Below, in pieces: positions 7,739 to 15,264 of a stretch of 60,335 nt of DNA. The notes under the pieces were generated by a model. The model did no database searches, had not been told where the DNA came from, and saw only the letters and a program-made list of their open reading frames with translations. Each line of letters begins with the position of its first letter. The first letter of the stretch is position 1. The translations under genes were made by a program, and so were the position numbers. Source of the DNA: Acidaminococcales bacterium (GTDB lineage Bacteria; Bacillota; Negativicutes; Acidaminococcales; JAISLQ01); NCBI GenBank assembly GCA_031290885.1, contig JAISLQ010000037.1, positions 1-60,335 of the forward strand, written 5' to 3'.

Positions 7739-9424
7739 GTGAAGAAAAAAATCCTGTTATGTTTTGGCGAAAGTTTCAGCGGCCAGCGCGCTTTTGAGGA
7801 TTTTTCCGCCCGGGCGGTGACAGCGGGCTTTGAAGTTCATTCGTTCGGCGACGCGCTTGGCAAAGGGCTCATGCCGCATAGTCTGCTCGGCCTGCTGCAG
7901 CAGGTTTGGCAAGACGGCGCGGACGAAAACGACTACTTCTTTCTCGCGGACAACAGGGATTTTTTCAAACTTTGCTACCGCGTTTTCCAGCAGACTTTCC
8001 GGCACTTTGTCTTTTGGGCGGGCGCCGGGGCGGACGATTACGCGGCCGGGCTGGAAGGCGTGTACTTGGCCTTGCTCGGCGAGCCGGCAAAAGCGGAGGA
8101 AAATCTGCGCAAGCCTATATTTGTCAGCGATCTTAACGCCGTGGGCGGGGATGATTTTTACGGCGCCAGGCTGGAAGGGATTGAGGGCTTCTTCGCGGCG
8201 CAAGAGCCGGAAAACAGCCGCCCGCGGCAAAACATTTACCGCCACGGGCAAGAGTGCTATTTGCTTGAGCCGATGATCGCCGGTGCCAATTACATCGATC
8301 TGGACGGCCAGGCCGTAGACGCGCAGACAAAATTTTCCGACATAGTTACGCCGGTGGAGTTGGACAAAAAGCTGCTTAAGCAGGCGGAAGACATTCTGGA
8401 GCTAATCTTTCGCAACGCGGAGAGGGTCATGCGGCGCCGGGAGGTCGGGCATAAACTTTTCTCCATGCTGCAGGCCGACATGCTGACCGGCGGCGCGGTC
8501 AGGCAAAAGTATTGCGCCGCCCTTGTCGCGGTTATGGGCGAAGGGTACGGTTTGTACGCGCAGATATACGCCCTGTCGTTTTTGCTGCAATCGCGCAAGA
8601 CGGGCGCGGTCTATAAATATTTGCTGGAGGTTTGCCTTGCCAGCGACCAACTGACCGCGCAGAACAAATATTATATTCTTTGCCAAAACCGGCAGATCCA
8701 GATTATCGACCGCGCGGAAAGCGAAGGGGATATTTTTTCGCTGGAAGCGGAGGTATTGGCCGGGGTCAGCGCCGAGCTGGAAAAGCTGTCTTGCGGCGAA
8801 TTGCGGGAGCTGGCCAAAATAGAGGCCGATCCGGACTGCGTATTGGTGCTTGTGGGGCAGTTTTTAAATTACGCGCATCCGCTCAGCAAATTTTCCCTGG
8901 AGCTGTGCCGTTTCCTCATAGCCTCACTTAAAAAGAATGTTTGCCTGCTCAACACCTGCGAATTTTTGACCACCAGCGGCAGCCTGCTTTATTTCGACCC
9001 TTCGCACGGGGTCATTATGACAAAATACGCGAATGACAACAGGATAAATTACGAAGAGACAATCATCCCCTACGGGCAGATGATCATGCCCATGCCCAAC
9101 ACGGCGGGGATAGACGGCATAGCGGAATTGGCGGAACATCTTAAGCCGTCCCTGATTTTGAACCTTTCCGATTTGTCGGTGGCGGCCGATATTTTGGGCA
9201 GATATATAAAAACGGTCTGCGTGCCTTTGCGGGGAGAATATTTGCCCTTGCCGGCCGGCGGGCGCATCTGCCTGGACGCGGACGCGCTTTCGGACGGGCA
9301 GGCCGCCCTTTACCGGCGGCGCGGCGCGGAAATAATCAATCTGGGCGAAACCCTGACGCCGGAAAATATCAATCAGGAAGAAATTTTGCGCAAAATTTTT
9401 GTCCTGTCCCAGGGGAAGTTTTAA
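7739..9424 (+). CDS. Uncharacterised 561-aa protein between glycan island and flagellar genes
   Basis: I do not recognise a named family. The start is GTG 7739 (or TTG 7736) behind a strong GGAGG at 7725-7729. The N-terminal third has a Rossmann-like opening, KKKILLCFGESFSGQ. The middle (about residues 230-350) is helix-rich, with MLTGGAVRQKYCAALVAVM. The C-terminal third looks like another alpha/beta fold with VLVLVGQFLNYAHPLSKFSLE, TKYANDNRINYEETIIPYGQ and a closing small domain. No transmembrane segment or signal peptide is evident. Its position, last in the glycan island and just before the sigma-28 promoter of flaG-fliD, suggests a role in flagellin glycosylation or export; that is inference from position only. 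Confidence 0.5.
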   Translation: MKKKILLCFGESFSGQRAFEDFSARAVTAGFEVHSFGDALGKGLMPHSLLGLLQQVWQDGADENDYFFLADNRDFFKLCYRVFQQTFRHFVFWAGAGADDYAAGLEGVYLALLGEPAKAEENLRKPIFVSDLNAVGGDDFYGARLEGIEGFFAAQEPENSRPRQNIYRHGQECYLLEPMIAGANYIDLDGQAVDAQTKFSDIVTPVELDKKLLKQAEDILELIFRNAERVMRRREVGHKLFSMLQADMLTGGAVRQKYCAALVAVMGEGYGLYAQIYALSFLLQSRKTGAVYKYLLEVCLASDQLTAQNKYYILCQNRQIQIIDRAESEGDIFSLEAEVLAGVSAELEKLSCGELRELAKIEADPDCVLVLVGQFLNYAHPLSKFSLELCRFLIASLKKNVCLLNTCEFLTTSGSLLYFDPSHGVIMTKYANDNRINYEETIIPYGQMIMPMPNTAGIDGIAELAEHLKPSLILNLSDLSVAADILGRYIKTVCVPLRGEYLPLPAGGRICLDADALSDGQAALYRRRGAEIINLGETLTPENINQEEILRKIFVLSQGKF

Positions 9425-9453
9425 ATTTTTTTACGAATTTTTGTTAAACACCC

Positions 9454-9481
9454 TAAAGTTTCCCCTCTTTTTTTACGATAT
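9454..9481 (+). promoter_or_regulatory. Sigma-28 (FliA/SigD)-type flagellar promoter
   Basis: TAAAGTTT at 9454-9461 equals the classical sigma-28 -35 element. After a 12-base spacer comes TACGATAT at 9474-9481, close to the -10 consensus GCCGATAA/T. It lies in the 98-base AT-rich gap directly before flaG, exactly where a late flagellar-class promoter is expected. The spacer is one base longer than the usual 11. It probably drives flaG-fliD-fliS-fliT as a late-class unit separate from the glycan island. Confidence 0.78.
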
Positions 9482-9522
9482 ATTAGTATATTGGATAAAT
9501 CTGCATATAGAGGTGTATTAAC

Positions 9523-9996
9523 ATGGGAAGTTACTCTATTGACAATTCAGTTGCTGCGCAGGGACGCTATGCCAATGTTGTCAGTGCACCGAAAGCTACC
9601 GAAAGGAAAAGGGAAGCTGTTTCTCCGCAGAGGTCAGTTAAGCTGCCCAAAGCGGAAAACAAGGACAAGATTGTGGAAAAAGACGCAAAAACAGCGCAGA
9701 ATCCTGTCGAAAAGGAAAAGGCCGGCGTTTTTGCGGATGAGCAAAAAGCCAAATACGAAGAAATCGCCAATGACGAAAATAAAATTTCCGCCATAACCGA
9801 GACGCTCAATAAGTTCATGGCGCAATGGAACGCCGAGCTGCAGTTTGAGGTGCACAAGGACACTTCCTTTTTGATTGTGAAGTTTGTCGATCTGAAAAGC
9901 CATAAAGTGCTCAAGGAATTTCCGCCGGAAGAATATCTTAATATGATAGCCAACATAAGAAAATATATTGGCACGATGATTGACAAAAAGGCCTAA
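9523..9996 (+). CDS. flaG: Flagellar protein FlaG
   Basis: A 157-residue protein with a low-complexity, lysine-rich N-terminal half and the FlaG domain at the C-terminus (about residues 85-155). That domain contains LNKFMAQWNAELQFEVHKD, FLIVKFVDLKSHKVLKEFPPEE and MIANIRKYIG. FlaG proteins influence filament length and sit next to fliD in many bacteria; the mechanism is poorly known. The ATG at 9523 has GAGGTG upstream. The N-terminal half is longer than in minimal FlaG proteins and looks unstructured. It is the first gene behind the sigma-28 promoter, with fliD 44 bases downstream. Confidence 0.85.
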   Translation: MGSYSIDNSVAAQGRYANVVSAPKATERKREAVSPQRSVKLPKAENKDKIVEKDAKTAQNPVEKEKAGVFADEQKAKYEEIANDENKISAITETLNKFMAQWNAELQFEVHKDTSFLIVKFVDLKSHKVLKEFPPEEYLNMIANIRKYIGTMIDKKA

Positions 9997-10040
9997 GGCC
10001 GGAAGCGGCGGGCAAATTAAATAAATAGGGGGATGTTAGA

Positions 10041-11615
10041 GTGGCAACGCGCATTGACGGCATAATGTCCGGATTTGATACCGAGTCGCTGGTGAAAGCA
10101 CAAGTGGCTCATTTGCAGTTGCAGATAGATCGCATGGGGCAAAACACCCAGCTGATGACTTGGAAAAAGGAACGGTATACCGAGGTATACAAAAAGATCG
10201 AGGAGTTCAGGAACAAGGTCTATAATTATAAGCTAAGCGGCGCGACTTTGCTGAAAAGCGCCGCCAGCAGCAATGAATCGGCTTTGACGGTCAAGGCGAA
10301 CGGCGAGGCGCCGGCCGGCACGCATACCATAACGGTAAAAAAGCTGGCGTCAGGCGCCCAGGCCGGCAGCCAGTCCGCTATGGGATCCAGCAGCAACAAG
10401 GCTTCGATTGAAAGCCAGTTCCGCGATGGTTCGGGAGACGCCATCTACACCAGCGTTATTGACATAACTATTAACGGCAAGTCCGTATCGGTTGATCCTA
10501 CCCAAAGCCTGAACGAGCTAGTAAAAAAGATCAACAATTCCGGCGCGGGCGTTACCGCCAGCTATGACGCCAATACCGACCGTTTCTTCATCAGCTCCAA
10601 CGAAACCGGCGAGGCGGCGAAGATTGATTTTACCGGCACAGCCGGCACCGGCAAAGATTTTTTGATGAACGCCCTGAAATTGCCGAATAATGGCACCGAT
10701 TTGGATATTATCCAGGGCAGCGATGCGGAATTTGATCTTGACGGCATATCCGGCCTCAAGCAAGCGTCCAACGAGTTTACTATTTCCGGCATAACCTACA
10801 GCCTTAAAGAAGCCGATCCTTCCAAAACCCTGACCGTAACCGTGAAAAACGACACCGAGGGCATCTTTAAGTCGGTCAAGGATTTTGTCGAGATGTACAA
10901 TACCCTTCTGGACGCGCTAAACAGCACTATGCTGGAACAGAAGCAGTCCTCTTACAAGCCGCTGACCACCGAGCAGAAAAAGGCAATGACCGCCGAGCAG
11001 ATAAAAGAGTGGGATGCCAACGCCAAAAAAGGCATTTTGCGCAATGATTCCATTTTGCAAAGGATTGTCAGCGATCTGCGCGCCACCATCTATACCTCTG
11101 TAAAAGGGCTGGGCGCAAAATATGACAGCAGCTCCCCCAGCACGCTTGGCGTTACGACAACGGCGACGGGGGGCAAATATGACTCGCTTTTTTCCCTCGG
11201 ACTGAAGACGGGCGGTTATTCCACCAACGGGCGCTTGGAAGTGGACGACGATAAGTTAAGGGCGGCGATCGAGGACGATCCCGAGGCGGTTTACAAAATA
11301 TTCACCGGCGGCGTTGACGCGCAGGGCAAGCCAACGGACGGGGTTGCCGACAAACTCTACGATCAGCTGAAAACCGCCCTTGACAAGATAAACGACGAAG
11401 CGGGCTCCGCCGCGGGGGACAAGGATCAAACCAGCACCCTGTCCAAAAAGATACTCAGCAACAACAAAGCGATGAACGCCAAAATTGATCGCATGAACGC
11501 ACAAATGCAAACATACTACAAACAATACGACGCCATGGAAAGCCTTCTCAAGCAGTTGCAGAGCCAGCAGGACAGTTTGACTAATTTTTTGGGCGCGAGC
11601 GGCGGCAGCAAGTAA
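10041..11615 (+). CDS. fliD: Flagellar filament cap protein FliD (hook-associated protein 2)
   Basis: A 524-residue filament cap that promotes flagellin assembly at the distal tip. The N-terminus ATRIDGIMSGFDTESLVKAQV is the FliD N-domain, with LKSAASSNESALTVKAN and GTHTITVKKLASGAQ. The middle domain includes LNELVKKINNSGAGVTASYD and a flagellin-like 'FFISSNETGEAAKIDF'. The C-terminal coiled-coil domain ends YKQYDAMESLLKQLQSQQDSL and a short Gly/Ser tail, the usual FliD C-terminus. The start is GTG behind an AGGGGGATG-rich leader. Length is within the family's range (about 450-550). fliS follows 44 bases later. Confidence 0.93.
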   Translation: MATRIDGIMSGFDTESLVKAQVAHLQLQIDRMGQNTQLMTWKKERYTEVYKKIEEFRNKVYNYKLSGATLLKSAASSNESALTVKANGEAPAGTHTITVKKLASGAQAGSQSAMGSSSNKASIESQFRDGSGDAIYTSVIDITINGKSVSVDPTQSLNELVKKINNSGAGVTASYDANTDRFFISSNETGEAAKIDFTGTAGTGKDFLMNALKLPNNGTDLDIIQGSDAEFDLDGISGLKQASNEFTISGITYSLKEADPSKTLTVTVKNDTEGIFKSVKDFVEMYNTLLDALNSTMLEQKQSSYKPLTTEQKKAMTAEQIKEWDANAKKGILRNDSILQRIVSDLRATIYTSVKGLGAKYDSSSPSTLGVTTTATGGKYDSLFSLGLKTGGYSTNGRLEVDDDKLRAAIEDDPEAVYKIFTGGVDAQGKPTDGVADKLYDQLKTALDKINDEAGSAAGDKDQTSTLSKKILSNNKAMNAKIDRMNAQMQTYYKQYDAMESLLKQLQSQQDSLTNFLGASGGSK

Positions 11616-11659
11616 GTAGTTCCTGAAAGAAAAAGGAGAACTGAAAGGATGAAATCACA

Positions 11660-12097
11660 GTGAGCATGACTCCGGAAAGCGCGAAGGTTTACAAACAGCA
11701 GCAAATACTGACAGCCACGCCGGAAAAACTTATACTTATGCTTTACAACGGCTGCCTCAAATTCATGAACAGCGCGGCGGCCGCGATAGGCGACAAAGAC
11801 ATCCAGGCGGCGCACAACGCGTGTGTCAAGGCGCAGGACATAGTCAGCGAGCTGATGTCCGTGCTCAATATGGACTATCCCATTTCCAAAGATCTCTACA
11901 GGCTTTATGAGTATGCAAACCATCAACTTTTGCAGGCCAACTTAAAAAAAGACGCGCAATATATAGCCAACGCCAAGGTGGTTATCACCAACATCCGCGA
12001 CGGTTGGATCGATGCCATGAAGATCGCCCGCGAGCAAGGCTCTAAGGGGCCTACGCCGCCAAGCCAGAAAGTTGTCGGAGATTCCATAAGCGTATGA
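11660..12097 (+). CDS. fliS: Flagellar export chaperone FliS
   Basis: A 145-residue cytoplasmic chaperone that binds the C-terminus of flagellin and prevents premature polymerisation. Typical features are YKQQQILTATPEKLILMLYNGCLKFM at the N-terminus (helices forming the bundle) and the LYRLYEYANHQLLQANLKKD stretch. A GTG at 11660 behind AAAGGATG is the likely start; ATG 11666 would remove two residues. Its stop overlaps the next ATG (ATGA), giving translational coupling with the fliT-like gene. Confidence 0.92.
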   Translation: MSMTPESAKVYKQQQILTATPEKLILMLYNGCLKFMNSAAAAIGDKDIQAAHNACVKAQDIVSELMSVLNMDYPISKDLYRLYEYANHQLLQANLKKDAQYIANAKVVITNIRDGWIDAMKIAREQGSKGPTPPSQKVVGDSISV

Positions 12098-12444
12098 CCG
12101 AACAAAAAAGCATGGAGGCGCTTTGGCGGGACTACCTATTTTTAAGCGAGGAATTGCATAAATTTACTTGCGTGGACGACATGGCGCTTTTTGAGGATAT
12201 TTTAAAGCAGAGGGAAACGCTGTCCGCCATTATCAAAGAAACTCCGGATACGCAAAGCTATGTCAGCGGCGCGGACGGGCAGGCTTTGATCCGGCGGATA
12301 GCCGAAATGGACAAGGAACTTTACTCCAAATTGATTCGGTCGCGCAATCTTTTGCAGAAGAACTTTGAAATATTTTCCGCCTATGAGGGAATCAGCGAAG
12401 AAAGTGCGGGCGTTGGCATCCGCTTTGACAGCGGCCGGCGTTAG
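12094..12444 (+). CDS. FliT-like flagellar chaperone
   Basis: A 116-residue, almost entirely helical protein (LWRDYLFLSEELHKF, FEDILKQRETLSAII, IRRIAEMDKELYSKLI). Size, helical content and position directly after fliS match FliT-type chaperones, which guard FliD before export. FliT proteins are weakly conserved, so the assignment rests on context and shape more than on motifs. It overlaps fliS by four bases (ATGA). The run of flagellar genes is followed by a 226-base gap holding two hairpins. Confidence 0.68.
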   Translation: MTEQKSMEALWRDYLFLSEELHKFTCVDDMALFEDILKQRETLSAIIKETPDTQSYVSGADGQALIRRIAEMDKELYSKLIRSRNLLQKNFEIFSAYEGISEESAGVGIRFDSGRR

Positions 12445-12550
12445 CTTGACAAACGGGCGCCGCGTTGGGCGGGGGATTGGCGCCGAATGCCGGGGCCTTG
12501 CGCGGGGCAGGCTCCAGCTTCTGGCTTAGCGGCCTTAGTGTTGGGTCGAG

Positions 12551-12622
12551 GGCGGCGGGACAGTCCGCCGCCAAAGCGGACGTTTGTTGAAAGGGCAGAA
12601 TGGGGGAGCCCCCTATTCTGCC
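12551..12622 (+). other. Two tandem GC-rich hairpins after the fliT-like gene
   Basis: In the gap 12445-12670, the first inverted repeat is GGCGGCGG (12551-12558) against CCGCCGCC (12565-12572) with a 6-base loop. The second is GGCAGAATGGGG (from 12594) against CCCCTATTCTGCC (ending 12622), with one unpaired T and a tiny loop. Neither is followed by a T-run, so these are not canonical intrinsic terminators. They could act in mRNA stability or attenuation between fliT and the FliD-like gene. No other gene or promoter was seen in this gap. Confidence 0.55.
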
Positions 12623-12670
12623 GCTTTGTGTATTGAACCCTTATTTTTTGCCTGCCGGGGAGAGATTGGC

Positions 12671-13894
12671 ATGAGCGTAATACTTCAGCTTACGCCTTAC
12701 GGCTTGTATGACATGAAGTATTTTGAGAAAAAGCGGTCGGTACGGGCGGCGGACGCTAAAGCGCCCGCGCCTTCGGTTGCCAGGATTTACGGCGTTGCGG
12801 CGGCCAATTTTATCTTGAGCGAAAACTTGTTTGCGCAAGAGGCGGCCATACCGCAAAATGAATATAAAAAGCAGATTTTTTCGCTTATGCATGCCGCCGG
12901 CAACCTGGCGGAGCAAGCGGAAGAGTTTGTCGAAGAAGAATGGCCGAAGCTCACAGTGGAGACGGACGGCCTTGCCTCCGGCCGGGCGCTCGCCTTGGCC
13001 GCGAAAAAGGATTATCTTGCGCAAGTGCTTGAATTGGCGGGCGACTATAGCTTTGCCACAGAACCCGTCTGGTGCAACACGCAAAACATCGTTGAGGGCG
13101 GGACTTATTCGGTCGCGGTCGAAAAGGGCGGGCATGTCGAGAAAGCCATTTTATACGCAAACAGCACTGACACGGCCCTTGACATCGTCAACAAACTGGC
13201 CGGCGCGCTCAATGCTTTTGCTAAAACAGCCAGGGCTTTCGCCGTAAGGGAAAACGGCTATGCGCGTTTGGAAGTCGTTGCCGCCTCAGGCGGCGCGGCC
13301 GGCGCTTTTGACCTTTATGACGATCGGGGGGGCATATTGTCAAGGCTCGCCATGCGCCCGGCGGCAAAAGGCAAGGATTTAAGGGTCGTAGTGGACGGAC
13401 GGGAGTACGTCCGCCCCCATAACCATCTGGTATTGGACGACGGCAAGCTGGAACTGGATTTTGCGCGTACCGGCCAGGCGCGGATAAGCGTTAAGCCTGA
13501 CAACGGCTATTCCATGCGCGCGCTGGGCAATCTGGTCGAAAGCTATAACGCCTTTGAAAAAGCCTTTTTCGCTATAAATAGCAGGACGGTTCGCGCCGAT
13601 GAAATGTTTAAGGTATTCTCCCGGCTGTTCGCGGACGGTCTGGCCGAAGGCGCGGGCAGGCTGGGCGTGAGGCAAAACGGCTATGAGCTCGAACTGGACG
13701 AGGCCGCCGGGGCGGAAAGCCTGCGAAAGTCGCCGGAGCTTATCGCCAATATAGGCGGAAAAGGCGGCGGGCTCGCCTTTGTCTTGCGGAACATGGCGCG
13801 CGGCGTTCAAAGGAACCCTTTAAGCGTATATTTTGCCGTGCCCTATGGCGACGTGAGCAAGTATTACGGTTTGTTGGTGAATTTGTTCGCGTAA
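12671..13894 (+). CDS. Divergent FliD-like (hook-associated-type) protein of unknown function
   Basis: A 407-residue protein starting at ATG 12671 behind GGGGAGAG; the frame is open further upstream, but that part crosses the hairpins. The layout echoes FliD: GGTYSVAVEKGGHVEKAILYA resembles FliD's 'GTHTITVKKLASG'. Next comes a TALDIVNKLAGALNAF helix like FliD's LNELVKKINN, then LRVVVDGREY and ARISVKPDNGYSMRALGNLV. ESYNAFEKAFFAIN then matches the position of FliD's 'FVEMYNTLLDALN'. It lacks FliD's N-terminal D0-like helix (SGFDTESLV) and the C-terminal coiled coil. It sits just after fliS/fliT. A capless FliD relative or accessory filament protein is inferred; no family is securely recognised. 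Confidence 0.5.
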   Translation: MSVILQLTPYGLYDMKYFEKKRSVRAADAKAPAPSVARIYGVAAANFILSENLFAQEAAIPQNEYKKQIFSLMHAAGNLAEQAEEFVEEEWPKLTVETDGLASGRALALAAKKDYLAQVLELAGDYSFATEPVWCNTQNIVEGGTYSVAVEKGGHVEKAILYANSTDTALDIVNKLAGALNAFAKTARAFAVRENGYARLEVVAASGGAAGAFDLYDDRGGILSRLAMRPAAKGKDLRVVVDGREYVRPHNHLVLDDGKLELDFARTGQARISVKPDNGYSMRALGNLVESYNAFEKAFFAINSRTVRADEMFKVFSRLFADGLAEGAGRLGVRQNGYELELDEAAGAESLRKSPELIANIGGKGGGLAFVLRNMARGVQRNPLSVYFAVPYGDVSKYYGLLVNLFA

Positions 13895-13947
13895 CGCAAA
13901 TTTACCGGCCAAAACATGGGGCAGGCTATCGGCAAGGCGGCAAAGGC

Positions 13948-14595
13948 ATGAGCGACGAATATTCCAAGATAAAAAAATTCATTGAAAAACGCCCGTCCCG
14001 GCTGCGCTACGAATATGAATCCGATTATGACCAGGCGGCGGTACTTTTGCCGTTGCTGCGCACCGATGAAGGGCCGGCCGTGCTTTTCCAGGTGCGCTCA
14101 GCCACCCTCGACTGGCAGCCGGGCGAGATTTGTTTCCCCGGCGGACGGATGGAGACGGGCGAAACGGCCGGCGCTGCCGCGCTCAGGGAAACCTGCGAAG
14201 AATTGTCCGTTGCCGCCGCCGACGTTGAAATATACGGGCCGCTGGACTCTTTGGCCGCGCAAATGGGCATGATCGTCCATCCTTATGTCGGCAGGATATT
14301 GGCGCCGGAGAAAATAAAGCCCAGCCGCGACGAAGTGGCGGAAGTATTCACCGTCCCTTTTGAGCGCCTGCTGGACATGCGGCCGCGGGTCGGCAAAATA
14401 AAAGTAGTTACGCAGCCGGCCGACGATGATTTCCCTTACGACCTGCTGCCCGGTTATTTTCGTGGGCCGCGGGTCAGAAAAATTTACGACTTATATTTTT
14501 ATCAATATGGAAAACATGTTATCTGGGGCTTAACCGCCAGAATACTGCATGATTTTTTGCAAGGCTGCCTTAAATGCCGGCAAGAAAGCAAATAG
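13948..14595 (+). CDS. Nudix hydrolase, CoA pyrophosphatase type (NudL-like)
   Basis: A 215-residue Nudix enzyme. The Nudix box runs from Gly66 to Val88 and fits G-x5-E-x7-R-E-U-x-E-E, with Glu72, Arg80, Glu81, Glu84 and Glu85; the last glycine of the box is serine. Immediately before it is VLFQVRSATLDWQPGEICFPGG, which matches the upstream signature of CoA-cleaving Nudix proteins. Those enzymes split CoA into 3'-phospho-AMP and 4'-phosphopantetheine. It is not linked in function to the flagellar genes before it or the tRNA after it. Confidence 0.85.
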   Translation: MSDEYSKIKKFIEKRPSRLRYEYESDYDQAAVLLPLLRTDEGPAVLFQVRSATLDWQPGEICFPGGRMETGETAGAAALRETCEELSVAAADVEIYGPLDSLAAQMGMIVHPYVGRILAPEKIKPSRDEVAEVFTVPFERLLDMRPRVGKIKVVTQPADDDFPYDLLPGYFRGPRVRKIYDLYFYQYGKHVIWGLTARILHDFLQGCLKCRQESK

Positions 14596-14649
14596 AGGGC
14601 AATTGATTTTACGCGCTGACCGGAAAAAATTCAAAAGAAAAATCTCGTG

Positions 14650-14678
14650 TTGCAAAAATCCATGTTTTAAGCTATTAT
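14650..14678 (+). promoter_or_regulatory. Sigma-A-type promoter of tRNA-Gly
   Basis: TTGCAA (14650-14655), a 17-base spacer and TATTAT (14673-14678). Transcription would begin near 14685, about 14 bases before the mature tRNA 5' end, an arrangement common for single bacterial tRNA genes. Confidence 0.7.
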
Positions 14679-14698
14679 TTAAGGTGTCGAGTTTTTAA

Positions 14699-14773
14699 GC
14701 GGGCGTAGCTCAGTGGTAGAGTACCGGCTTCCCAAGCCGTGGGTCGCGAGTTCGAGCCTCGTCGCCCGCTCCA
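14699..14773 (+). tRNA. tRNA-Gly, anticodon CCC, with encoded CCA
   Basis: The acceptor arms GCGGGCG (14699-14705) and CGCCCGC (14763-14769) pair fully. They are followed by discriminator T and an encoded CCA (14771-14773). The D arm is GCTC/GAGT, and the anticodon loop TTCCCAA gives anticodon CCC at 14731-14733. The T arm is GCGAG, loop TTCGAGC, then CTCGT. The top pair of the anticodon stem (C27-T43) is a mismatch, slightly unusual but tolerated. It decodes GGG. Its own promoter lies directly upstream. Confidence 0.95.
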
Positions 14774-15264
14774 GCAAAATAGCGGCTATTTGAACTACGG
14801 TCTATTGGAAAATCATGGATCCGGGCTGCAAATGGGCTGCGGCATAAATTTAAAATAGTATTCTGAAGGCAACCTACAAGGCAATGGCGCGGGCAGGGGC
14901 AACAATATTGCGCAGTTCAGTTTGCCGCCATGATAAAACAAGCGGGTTCCGGCGCGGGCAGGGCACTTAATTTGAGTAATCAGAGCGTGGATCGATTTTA
15001 CAATCGGTTTCCGTTCTTTTGTTTTGTAATTGATGAAGCATCTGATGTTATACTGTTCTTAGTTAAAATCATACTATTTTTGCGGCCGATTTGCCGCCCT
15101 GCTTTGCCAGCGCCTCCTGTGAGGTTTCCTCCGGCATGCGTTGCCGGCGCTTCCCGGCGCAACGAAAAATTATCTTGGCAATATGCCGAAAGCGAGTTTC
15201 CAAACATGCCATAGCCATGTTTTGACCTGAGAACAGTATTAAATACACAAAATGAGGTAACGTT
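14774..15264. other. 491-base non-coding gap between tRNA-Gly and the hybrid kinase
   Basis: No convincing gene; short open frames on both strands lack ribosome sites and recognisable content. It contains an imperfect inverted repeat pair flanking about 165 bases (listed separately), a GC-rich stem near 15140-15165 (GTTGCCGG...CCGGCGCAAC) and an AGGTAACGTT ribosome site just before the kinase start. The kinase promoter was not pinned down. Confidence 0.6.
15048..15241. repeat. Imperfect inverted repeat pair upstream of the kinase
   Basis: TTATACTGTTCTTAG at 15048-15062 is matched by CTGAGAACAGTATTA at 15227-15241, 13 of 15 positions complementary, enclosing about 165 bases. The spacing is far for a regulatory hairpin. 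It could be the ends of a small non-autonomous element or a chance pair. No target duplication is obvious. Confidence 0.35.

Noticed and set aside
14930-15214. 94-residue frame in the kinase upstream gap
   Set aside because: No ribosome site, no family resemblance, and it runs through the GC-rich stem; considered non-coding.
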